A DNA stretch of 5,526 nucleotides from Lonsdalea quercina subsp. quercina (lineage in GTDB: Bacteria > Pseudomonadota > Gammaproteobacteria > Enterobacterales > Enterobacteriaceae): assembly GCF_000688655.1 (NCBI RefSeq), contig NZ_JIBO01000011.1, positions 54,082 through 59,607 of the forward strand. Direction: 5' to 3'. The notes under the pieces are model-generated. The model was not told the DNA's origin, did no database searches, and saw only the letters and a program-made list of their open reading frames with translations. Position numbers and translations under genes: made by a program. Shown piece by piece: positions 1 to 5,172 of the stretch. Each line of letters starts with the position of its first letter. Position 1 is the stretch's first letter.

Positions 1-208
1 CGACGTAATGCACGATATCCATGCTTTCCGGCATGTAGCTGCCATCCTCTTTTTGCAGTATCGGGACAACCTTGCGTCCGACCATGCGGGTTGGCGTTTC
101 GACATCGCCTTCCATAATCACGGACAGCTCATGAGGGATAGCCTTGAGACCGAAAATCATTCTGGCTTTAACGCAGAACGGACAGTGTTCATAGATGAAA
201 AGTTTCAT
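1..208 (-). CDS. grxB: Glutaredoxin 2 (GrxB), N-terminal part, cut by window edge
   Basis: The minus strand from 208 encodes the first 69 residues of glutaredoxin 2; the rest of the roughly 215-residue protein lies outside the window. Visible features are the N-terminal strand MKLFIYEHCPFC with the redox motif C9-P-F-C12, the conserved stretch ETPTRMVGRKVVPILQK with the cis-proline at residue 49, and PESMDIVHYV at 60-69, the glutathione-binding end of the thioredoxin fold. In E. coli, Grx2 is a cytoplasmic glutathione-dependent thiol-disulfide oxidoreductase with a GST-like fold. The ATG at 206-208 is supported by an AAGGTG-type Shine-Dalgarno at 216-221, seven bases upstream. Another open frame runs into this start from upstream and overlaps it by about 20 bases, so the native upstream neighbour may have been lost. 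The family call is essentially certain from sequence identity. Confidence 0.96.
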   Translation of the reverse strand, partial: MKLFIYEHCPFCVKARMIFGLKAIPHELSVIMEGDVETPTRMVGRKVVPILQKEDGSYMPESMDIVHYV

Positions 209-432
209 TGATTAGCACCTTACTGATAGGAAGAACGGTTACGCTGATGGTCTCTTCGACCCTCGCGCCGCCGTATAATTCGATGGCTAAGATAATGTAG
301 TCGATCGGCAACCGTAAAGTGGCTATTGAGGCGATCTGACGCGAGTTAAGGATACCGCCGGCACGGTATCCATTCGTCTGTATGCGGTATGACACGCGTA
401 ATATCCGTTTTTTACTCTTTGAATATATCGAT
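189..432 (-). pseudogene. Unrecognised open frame overlapping grxB start, possible decapitated gene remnant
   Basis: On the minus strand a frame stays open from just after a stop near 433 to a TGA at 189-191, overlapping the grxB start by about 20 bases. From 395 down it uses ordinary mid-GC codons and gives a plausible peptide with stretches such as RQIASIATLRLPIDYIIL and GGARVEETISVTVLP. The upstream 40 bases are AT-rich and lysine/arginine-rich, unlike the rest. The only early start is a GTG at 393-395 without a convincing ribosome binding site. I do not recognise a family. The end resembles a beta-rich domain, so one reading is the C-terminus of a gene whose front was replaced by the AT-rich segment to its right. 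It could also be a chance frame in the grxB leader. Confidence 0.22.
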
Positions 433-730
433 TAGCTTACATTTCTCCGATGATGTGTTCAGGTTTATAAAGAAACGGTTTATAAATTCTGTCTGGTTTT
501 ATTCGGATAAAGGTTTCTCTCTGTTCTTAACTAAAATCCTCTCCAGCATTAATTCATCAATATACAAATGATATGTTTTTCGCATGATGGGTTTAATTTC
601 ATCTTTCATGACAGAACGCGATGGGTCAACCTATGCTTAATATATATAATTAAGAGATGCTGTCTTTAAGTATGACTTTCTGATTGATAATGGTTTCGTT
701 TATTCATGATCTCATTCATATGCCGTCATT
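396..730. other. AT-rich gene-poor stretch downstream of hcp
   Basis: This stretch lies between the grxB leader and the hcp stop codon and is markedly AT-rich compared with grxB. No convincing gene is visible. A 60-codon plus-strand frame at 389-571 has AT-driven composition (Ser, Phe, Ile, Lys) and no ribosome binding site. An AT palindrome (CTTAAT at 636-641 against ATTAAG at 649-654) could fold, but it lacks a following T-run, so it is not called a terminator. Effector and immunity genes often follow hcp genes; none is recognisable here. Confidence 0.5.
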
Positions 731-1225
731 TCAAATATAATCACTTTGTTGCACGGATTCATTCCCTGTCAGCAAAGATCGCGTTTGCCCTTTAACATGT
801 TCGAAAATGGCCGATGAGTAGGCGAAAGATATGCTCTCATGTGGATTACAATCTATATTTAACAATGAGTTAGGGTAAATAAAGCGAATGTCCGTGAGAA
901 AAGCGTTCTGCAGGATAAATTTAAAATAGAGTTCCTTTCTGCCATATTCCACCGTCCGAAAGAAGAAAAACTCACAGGTCAACCTTTCCTTTTCATTCAA
1001 TGCATTGGCCAAAAGCGGCGTGGATTTATCAATGGGTTTTATTATGTCGACGTGTCGAAAGGGATCATAGTCATCTCGTGATAATGTGTTTATTAGTTTA
1101 TAAACACATATTTCATTGTCATGGGAAAGGTGAAACCGTTTCCCGGTGGAATTCATGTTTGAACAGCCTGATGAAATCAAGCCTTGCTTTTTCCCCGTTA
1201 ACTTCAAATAGATCATGTTGGACAT
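731..1225 (-). CDS. hcp: Type VI secretion tube protein Hcp (orphan, divergent)
   Basis: The 164-residue product matches the Hcp family in length and landmarks. It opens with MSNMIYLKLTGKKQGLISSG. Further landmarks are the HDNEICVYKL strand (35-44), the KPIDKSTPLL signature (63-72), CEFFFFRT (84-91), ELYFKFILQNA (98-108) and ESISFAYSSAIFEH (130-143). Hcp forms stacked hexameric rings that make the inner tube of the T6SS; it is exported and can carry small effectors in its lumen. The ATG at 1223-1225 has a strong AAGGAG (1231-1236) five bases upstream. The last 20 residues, from KGQTRS onward, do not resemble the usual AGTSGYS-like tail, and several surface positions look diverged. Composition is AT-rich, suggesting acquired DNA. 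No VgrG, PAAR, sheath or TssM/L gene is in the window, so it would have to serve an apparatus encoded elsewhere or be non-functional. No internal stop or frameshift is seen. Confidence 0.93.
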   Translation of the reverse strand: MSNMIYLKLTGKKQGLISSGCSNMNSTGKRFHLSHDNEICVYKLINTLSRDDYDPFRHVDIIKPIDKSTPLLANALNEKERLTCEFFFFRTVEYGRKELYFKFILQNAFLTDIRFIYPNSLLNIDCNPHESISFAYSSAIFEHVKGQTRSLLTGNESVQQSDYI

Positions 1226-1423
1226 ACTGGCTCCTTGGACCCTACCTGAACGGTATGGTCGAACAAAAGAAATGTTTTTGTCTTTCTGACAATCTAATAT
1301 CTACATTATTCATATTTTGAGTCAATGAGAATAAACAGTAATCGATATATAGAAATAAAAATTTGGCTATGTGGAATTTTATTTCAGTCCTGTCGTGAAT
1401 GCATGGTCTCAAATAAATAAGAG
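1226..1423. other. AT-rich intergenic region upstream of hcp
   Basis: This region holds the hcp leader and the candidate promoter. It is AT-rich from about 1260 to 1440 and then changes to roughly 50% GC. At 1339-1350 lies TAATCGATATAT, the exact reverse complement of 423-434 on the other side of hcp. No plus-strand gene is convincing: the 106-codon frame at 1000-1320 is mostly the opposite strand of hcp. Confidence 0.4.
1296..1325 (-). promoter_or_regulatory. Possible sigma70 promoter for hcp
   Basis: On the minus strand, TTGACT (1320-1325) matches the -35 consensus at five of six positions. After an 18-base spacer comes GATATT (1296-1301), four of six against TATAAT. It lies in AT-rich DNA about 70 bases upstream of the hcp ATG, leaving an untranslated leader of roughly 65 bases. 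AT-rich DNA yields such matches easily, so this is suggestive only. Confidence 0.35.
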
Positions 1424-1594
1424 TTGAAAGAAGATCAACAGGTTGAATACCTGGACAACATTATGTGGGGTCGTAAAGGCATAGGAGGAGGGCCGTCTGT
1501 GGTGCGTGAGGGCTTTTGGCGAAACGTTTCACGCAACATATCTCTAAAATGTTTAGCCCGATATCCTGCAGGCGGGACGTGCGTGGAATCATAA
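1424..1594 (+). pseudogene. Short unrecognised frame, possible coding remnant
   Basis: A plus-strand frame runs 56 codons from a TTG at 1424 to a TAA at 1592-1594. It contains the coding-like stretches QQVEYLDNIMWGRKGIGGG and REGFWRNVSRNIS. A GGAGGAGGG run at 1484-1492 lies inside it and could also serve a GTG start downstream. The minus strand over the same bases is partly open as well, with a proline/arginine-rich frame, so strand cannot be decided. No family is recognised. It sits at the switch from AT-rich to mid-GC DNA and is best read as degenerate sequence. Confidence 0.15.
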
Positions 1595-1725
1595 AGACCC
1601 AATCGCTAAGACTACATGGTGCAATTGAATTTTGGTCGCCCGGCAAAGCGACGCCTGCCTGTACACCTTTTTGCTTCTGGTGACGGCGGAACAGTCGATC
1701 AGTCTCGAGGGTTCGATTCTGTACA

Positions 1726-1797
1726 TGATGTGCTGATGTGTTGATGTGCTGATGTGCTGATGTGCTGATGTGCTGATGTGCTGATGTGCTGATGTGG
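1726..1797 (+). repeat. Octanucleotide tandem repeat, nine copies of TGATGTGC
   Basis: Nine head-to-tail copies of the 8-bp unit TGATGTGC (GCACATCA on the other strand) are present. Copies 1 and 3-8 are exact, copy 2 ends in T instead of C, and the ninth ends in G and runs into a short G tract (1796-1800). Because 8 is not a multiple of 3, a change in copy number shifts the reading frame of anything translated through it. On the minus strand every frame is open through the array and gives an eight-residue His/Ser/Thr/Ala periodicity (HQHISTSA). No recognised gene spans it. Confidence 0.95.
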
Positions 1798-1842
1798 GGG
1801 GCATTTTCGTGCGTTCATTGTCGTCAGTGATGTTAATTCTGA

Positions 1843-1998
1843 AGTTCTACTATAGAGGTTGACCTGAATATCCCAGAGCAGCTTCGCCTGGGCGCTGAAA
1901 AAACAAGTCAACAACAGGTGCTGGAAATGCTGCCGGAACGGTTCAATAGGAAGACAAAACGGGGGTTGGTAACGGCCAGACGAACATGTTGTTTCTAA
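1843..1998 (+). pseudogene. Short open stretch, possible coding remnant
   Basis: Plus-strand codons are open from just after a TGA at 1840-1842 to a TAA at 1996-1998. They give coding-like text, including DLNIPEQLRLGAEKTSQQQV and LEMLPERFNRKTKRGL, but there is no start codon or ribosome binding site at the front. The minus strand is also open across 1699-2076, a 125-codon frame that runs through the octamer array and whose composition is rich in Pro, Ser, Thr and Leu. I recognise neither product. The plus-strand text looks more protein-like, so a truncated gene fragment is the likelier reading. Confidence 0.17.
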
Positions 1999-2333
1999 CC
2001 GGATGAGAGAATACGGGCTTGTTGTCGGTAGCGGGTGACCCTTCACGGAAAGCCCCTCTTGAAAGGGATGCGTCATTTTCGTGATCTCGCTCTGTCCGGT
2101 TCTTGTAGGCCGATTTGATTGTTTTATATGATAAAAATTTAGGACTTTCTCTCTCTCCCTTTCCTATTAGCGCTAGCCTGTAAAGTTTCAGTCTAACGTT
2201 ATCGTTGATTTTGCGTTTAAAACAAATATGAGAAACATATAGCGTCTGCCCTTTCTTTGAATACCCAATTTATGAAAAAAATGAAGGCGGGATTGAGCTT
2301 CACTCATCCCTACAAGACTCTGCTGAAGTTGAA
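1999..2333. other. Region without a recognisable gene
   Basis: Composition falls from mid-GC to AT-rich toward 2240. A 21-base pyrimidine-only tract occupies 2145-2165, and the 8-bp palindrome TAGCGCTA lies just to its right. A 20-codon frame starting MKKMKAG at 2272 ends quickly and has no ribosome binding site. In the frame of the next ORF, codons are open from about 2236 but contain no usual start before 2334. No terminator or RNA gene is evident. Confidence 0.4.
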
Positions 2334-2783
2334 GTGAGTGACGATGCCGTGAGCAAGGCCAACTTTCGTTTTCAGCCACGTGTTTATTTTGGAACATATA
2401 CTCTTGGTAAGGTTGATATCCTTAACATTATCTATTCTTCAAGTACGGTAGTCGTTGGGCTACTCCCCGGCTTGTTGTACTTCGAAACAACGCAGTCACC
2501 AGGCTCGTGGGCAGAGACGCTGAAGGTCAGGACCAGCGCCAGCTACGCTGTCGTTATAGCTGGCTGTTCAGATCAATTTGCATGCGTTCTGCTGAACCTT
2601 GAAAGATCTCTCGGAACAGGCATGTTGAACGGCATTGCGGAAACTCTTCTTGATGAAGAATCACTAACCCATTATTCGGCTCATTCAATCTGCCTCCACG
2701 GATCTGTGAAGCGCGATTTTTGCTTATGTTTTGCCGGGACTCAGGTGGGTCCGTCTATTTATCTGTCAGTGCTTCAACCTTGA
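2334..2783 (+). CDS. Hypothetical protein, unrecognised, possibly degenerate
   Basis: A 149-codon frame from a GTG at 2334 to a TGA at 2781-2783. The frame is already open from about 2236, giving plausible text such as YEKNEGGIELHSSLQDSA before the GTG, so the true start is uncertain or lost. The first 50 residues look most protein-like: ANFRFQPRVYFGTYTLG, then a short hydrophobic run VVVGLLPGLLYF at 39-50. The second half is Cys- and Ser-rich and less convincing. There is no clear Shine-Dalgarno, signal peptide or known motif. It ends 43 bases before the start proposed for the Ig-like protein, so the two could share a transcript. I see no intimin/invasin beta-barrel text in any plus frame here. 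It may be a small accessory protein, a 5' remnant of the adhesin gene, or a chance frame. Confidence 0.25.
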   Translation: MSDDAVSKANFRFQPRVYFGTYTLGKVDILNIIYSSSTVVVGLLPGLLYFETTQSPGSWAETLKVRTSASYAVVIAGCSDQFACVLLNLERSLGTGMLNGIAETLLDEESLTHYSAHSICLHGSVKRDFCLCFAGTQVGPSIYLSVLQP

Positions 2784-2814
2784 AATAAGACCTTTAATCA
2801 GCGCACATCGCGCC

Positions 2815-2820
2815 GGAGAA
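2815..2820 (+). promoter_or_regulatory. Shine-Dalgarno deciding a TTG start for the Ig-like gene
   Basis: GGAGAA at 2815-2820 lies eight bases (from GGAG) upstream of the TTG at 2827-2829. It selects a start immediately before the first Big_1 strand. Further upstream the frame stays open only to another TTG at 2731, inside the preceding ORF, and the added residues look like neither a signal peptide nor a domain. Confidence 0.55.
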
Positions 2821-2826
2821 AATATT

Positions 2827-4317
2827 TTGATTATTGAAAATTTCACACTCACCCCCAATTCTGCCATTGCGAATGGTGCTGACTTAGTCAGCGCGAGCGC
2901 CGTTGTCATGAATGGCAATAGTTACGTATCCGGGGAACCCGTCGTTTTCAGTATTACTTCAGGCTCTGCCGTTTTTTCGAATGGCTTGTCATCCATTGTC
3001 GTTTCAACCAACAGCTTGGGGGCCGTCTCCGCCAGTCTGGTTGACACGATAGCTGAAACCGTCGTGGTGGAGGTTGCGCTTCAAAACGATGCCTCTGTTC
3101 ATAGCTCGCTGGCTGCAACGTTCACCCAATCGAGTAATAAAACCGATACCCTAAATCTTCTGCTGACCGTCGACGACGCGAAAGCTGATGGTGAGGACCA
3201 AAACCTGGTAGAGCTACAAACGTTCAGCGGGGCAATCCCCGTTCCGAGTGTGGGCGTTTCTGTGGCGCTAACAAATGGCGCTGTCTTCATCAATGGGCTA
3301 AACACGGCAGATATAACCACTGACAGCAAGGGGCGGGCCTCCCTGCCGTTTACCAGTACTACCGCTGGCAAAACGAGACTGACCGCTTATCTCCAGGATA
3401 ACATTGTTGTTTATGGCTCAGTGACCGCCACTTTTGTTTCAGCTACACCTTCAACTGACGTTTCTCTGGTCCTGAACGTGGTATCTGATAATGCTCAGGC
3501 AAACGGAAAATCTGTTAACCGCGTATGTGCAACGGTCACTGACAATACTACCCTCAAGCCGCTTTCTGGGCAGACCGTTATGTTTACCATCACCTCAGGC
3601 AGTGCCACCTTTGATAATGACAGCACTACCTATAGCACGACTACTGATAGCGACGGCAATGCCTATGCCTCCGTGAAGGATACGAAGGTTGAGTCCGTGA
3701 CGATCAGGGCAGCCGTGGGAGACAAAACGGCGACCGCCACGGTTCATTTCTCCCAGGAAACAACTCCTCTTAACATCCAACGCATTTATAATGTTAACCA
3801 AACGTTCCCGTCTGGGGGTCCAACAGTAGCCTGGAACAATGCACAATTTTCTATGGATGTGTCAGGAGGAAGTGGAAATTATTCATGGAGCATCACTGAA
3901 GGAAATGATGTGTTGTCCGTCGTTTCTTCTTCCGGCCACACAGGGGTATTCAAATTTTCCCAATCGAGAAGCAGCGTCAATCCTGATAAAGAATATAACA
4001 TCCATGTGTCTGATACAGATACTGGGGAAACAGTTGATTATACCTTTACTATCGACCTCTATTTTACAGAATTCGGAGATTTGTATTGGTATACCAACCC
4101 CAATGAATTCCCAACCACCAACGAATTTAATCGCTTGTTAAATGAGTGGGGTTTTATGATTCCTTATGATGGATGGGTTACGGATGAAAATAATGGATGG
4201 TACTGGACGAGTGAGCATTCTTCCTATTATTACGCTCATGCATTTAACGTCAAAAACGGAAAAGAAGGTAATTACAATATCAAAAATACCGTATGCGCCT
4301 ATGCAGAAAAATACTGA
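2827..4317 (+). CDS. Ig-like (Big_1) repeat protein with invasin/intimin-type C-terminal domain
   Basis: A 496-residue protein counted from the TTG at 2827. Three tandem Big_1 (bacterial Ig-like 1) domains fill residues about 4-101, 106-205 and 212-309. Each has the family pattern: an ANG/ADG/ANGK turn near the start, then a V-F-I-TSGSA-F-N strand pair (FSITSGSAVFSN at 41-52, FTITSGSATFDN at 253-264), a D-x-x-G turn, and a T-A-T-x-F end. Residues about 314-411 form a further Ig-like domain (VSGGSGNYSWSITEG). The aromatic tail 412-496, with NEFPTTNEFNRLLNEWG, GWYWTSE and YYYAHAFNVKNG, resembles the lectin-like tip of invasin/intimin proteins. Members of those families are outer-membrane adhesins with an N-terminal beta-barrel; here there is neither barrel nor signal peptide. 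The tail has one cysteine (C490), so the intradomain disulfide of invasin is not available. Codons are regular and without internal stops. Function is inferred as adhesion or surface binding; the export route is unknown. Confidence 0.85.
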   Translation: MIIENFTLTPNSAIANGADLVSASAVVMNGNSYVSGEPVVFSITSGSAVFSNGLSSIVVSTNSLGAVSASLVDTIAETVVVEVALQNDASVHSSLAATFTQSSNKTDTLNLLLTVDDAKADGEDQNLVELQTFSGAIPVPSVGVSVALTNGAVFINGLNTADITTDSKGRASLPFTSTTAGKTRLTAYLQDNIVVYGSVTATFVSATPSTDVSLVLNVVSDNAQANGKSVNRVCATVTDNTTLKPLSGQTVMFTITSGSATFDNDSTTYSTTTDSDGNAYASVKDTKVESVTIRAAVGDKTATATVHFSQETTPLNIQRIYNVNQTFPSGGPTVAWNNAQFSMDVSGGSGNYSWSITEGNDVLSVVSSSGHTGVFKFSQSRSSVNPDKEYNIHVSDTDTGETVDYTFTIDLYFTEFGDLYWYTNPNEFPTTNEFNRLLNEWGFMIPYDGWVTDENNGWYWTSEHSSYYYAHAFNVKNGKEGNYNIKNTVCAYAEKY

Positions 4318-4446
4318 AGCATGGTTTTTATCAATCATGAAATTATTGACTATGAAGCGGTGATCTTACCTTGACGAACATGCTCTCTCGGTAAGTGGCG
4401 CTACCAGGCCGAAGGCGATGGGGGTGACTCCGTTGTCTGGGGCTAA
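4318..4446 (+). pseudogene. Same-frame continuation after the Ig-like stop, interrupted by TGA
   Basis: Directly after the Ig-like TGA (4315-4317), the same reading frame gives S, then ATG (4321-4323) and MVFINHEIIDYEAVILP, a TGA at 4372-4374, then RTCSLGKWRYQAEGDGGD and a short tail to a TAA at 4444-4446. The text is coding-like on both sides of the TGA. It could be a tiny downstream ORF, coupled to the adhesin stop three bases before its ATG and broken by a nonsense mutation, or the remnant of a longer ancestral C-terminus. There is no ribosome binding site of its own. The family is not recognised and chance cannot be excluded. Confidence 0.22.
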
Positions 4447-4480
4447 GTAGATAATTATTTTCAATATCAGTCAGTTACGG

Positions 4481-4514
4481 AATCACTTCCTTCCAGGATT
4501 GGAGGGGAGTGATT
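4481..4514 (+). other. Strong RNA hairpin, 14-bp stem and 6-base loop
   Basis: Bases 4481-4494 pair without interruption with 4501-4514 around the loop AGGATT. The outer half is AATCACT against AGTGATT; the inner half is TCCTTCC against GGAGGGG and includes two G-U pairs. Those two pairs become A-C mismatches in the minus-strand transcript, so the structure is favoured in a plus-strand RNA. It lies 164 bases after the Ig-like stop. No T-run follows, so it does not look like a standard intrinsic terminator; it may be a 3'-end stabiliser, a structured RNA element or a factor-dependent end. Confidence 0.7.
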
Positions 4515-4532
4515 ACTGCCGTGAATGTGAAT

Positions 4533-4552
4533 ACTGTTAGCTCATTAGCAGT
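4533..4552 (+). other. Second smaller hairpin
   Basis: ACTGTTA (4533-4539) pairs with TAGCAGT (4546-4552) around a six-base loop, GCTCAT, giving seven pairs including one G-U. It follows the larger hairpin by 18 bases and is followed by an A-rich, not T-rich, tract. It may be part of the same 3' region, but it is weak alone. Confidence 0.35.
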
Positions 4553-4578
4553 TTAAATAAAAAATCCTAAGAAAATAA

Positions 4579-4674
4579 TCAAGTGTGAGATGAATAATGA
4601 TTAAGTGTTTTGATTGTCTCTTTTGCGATCTTATAAATTATTTTCTTTGCCTTATCTTCAATTGATGCTGACAT
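4579..4674 (-). CDS. Possible 31-residue small protein
   Basis: On the minus strand, an ATG at 4672-4674 opens 31 codons to a TGA at 4579-4581. The product is charged and helix-like: it begins MSASIEDKAKKIIYKIAK, continues ETIKTLNHYSSHT and has lysine-rich amphipathic spacing. The nearest Shine-Dalgarno-like run, TAGGA, is more than ten bases upstream, so initiation is doubtful. The DNA is AT-rich, where Lys/Ile-rich frames arise by chance. No family is recognised. Confidence 0.18.
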   Translation of the reverse strand: MSASIEDKAKKIIYKIAKETIKTLNHYSSHT

Positions 4675-4729
4675 AAAAAGTCTAAATCCTAGGTTTTAAT
4701 GTTGATTTTGTTCTAAAACTGGAGGGGGT

Positions 4730-4852
4730 ATGGTGTCAGGCTACATTTTGGATTTGCATATAACCACTGATTCAATAAACTTTATTATTCAAGTTAATGA
4801 AGGGAGGCTTGAACGGCATGATTTATTACGGATGGGTTTTATTGTGTGTTGA
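4730..4852 (+). CDS. Possible 40-residue small protein with a strong ribosome binding site
   Basis: An ATG at 4730 is preceded by GGAGGGGGT (4721-4729), one of the better purine-rich ribosome binding sites in the window, though the spacing is short. The 40 codons run to a TGA at 4850-4852 and read MVSGYILDLHITTDSINF, then IIQVNEGRLERHDLLRMG and FIVC. Alternating hydrophobic residues in the first half suggest a beta-strand. A second open frame begins at its end (GTG 4846), so this may be the front of a longer protein split by a frameshift. No homologous family is recognised. Confidence 0.3.
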   Translation: MVSGYILDLHITTDSINFIIQVNEGRLERHDLLRMGFIVC

Positions 4853-5124
4853 TAAGCTATAATGAAAACAGCTCATGGCTGATGACACTATCCTCTGCTT
4901 CATTTGAAAGTGACGTTATTTTCCACCCGATTGAGCTGTTCGTAAGAAAGAAATTACTCACCCCTTTTTATCGCGACTGTTTCGCAAAGCAAAGAATGGC
5001 GTGGCGATGTTATTTACCTTTTGCATCCCCACGAATAAGATCGACGTTATCTGCCCGCCAAAAAGCTGAATTTAGTCATTACTCCCAGGATGAGAGCGTA
5101 CGAAGCAGTGAATTATGGATCTGA
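4846..5124 (+). pseudogene. Unrecognised 92-codon frame, possibly the shifted rest of the 4730 ORF
   Basis: A GTG at 4846 overlaps the end of the 4730 ORF by seven bases and opens 92 codons to a TGA at 5122-5124. The first half reads plausibly (NENSSWLMTLSSASFESDV, then FHPIELFVRKKLLTPFYRD). The second half is Arg/Ser-rich and less convincing. From about 4980 another plus frame gives protein-like text instead (SKEWRGDVIYLLHPHE, then YLPAKKLNLVITPRMRAYEA after one stop), suggesting a second shift. Together they suggest a pseudogene with more than one lesion, ending about 50 bases before the tRNA. No domain is recognised, and a chance frame is possible. Confidence 0.2.
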
Positions 5125-5172
5125 ATTTATCGAATAACGTAGAAGGCGATAGGCCCTGGGAGATTTGTGATA

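Noticed and set aside
389..571. 60-codon plus-strand ORF
   Set aside because: AT-driven composition, no ribosome binding site and no similarity recognised.
636..654. AT palindrome as terminator of hcp
   Set aside because: Only A/T-rich pairing, no GC stem and no T-run; nearly any AT-rich DNA forms this.
1000..1320. 106-codon plus-strand frame over hcp
   Set aside because: Most of it is antisense to a clearly recognised Hcp protein.
1708..1722. GGTTCGATTC, identical to a tRNA T-loop, near the octamer array
   Set aside because: The flanking bases cannot form a T-stem (GAGGG faces CTGTA) and no anticodon or acceptor arm is nearby. It is also inverted relative to the tRNA-Arg gene, so it does not serve as a direct att repeat.
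1726..1797. CRISPR-like repeat array
   Set aside because: Units are 8 bp and contiguous with no spacers, so it is a simple tandem repeat.
2272..2334. MKKMKAG start as a signal peptide for the adhesin
   Set aside because: The frame stops after 20 codons, has no hydrophobic core, and lies in a different frame and about 500 bases from the Big_1 domains.
3099..3371. 90-codon minus-strand frame inside the Ig-like gene
   Set aside because: It is the antisense of a well-supported Big_1 coding region with regular domain structure; no ribosome binding site or recognisable product.
4858..4863. Perfect TATAAT as a promoter on the plus strand
   Set aside because: No acceptable -35 hexamer 16-18 bases upstream, and the surrounding DNA is AT-rich, where the hexamer is expected by chance.
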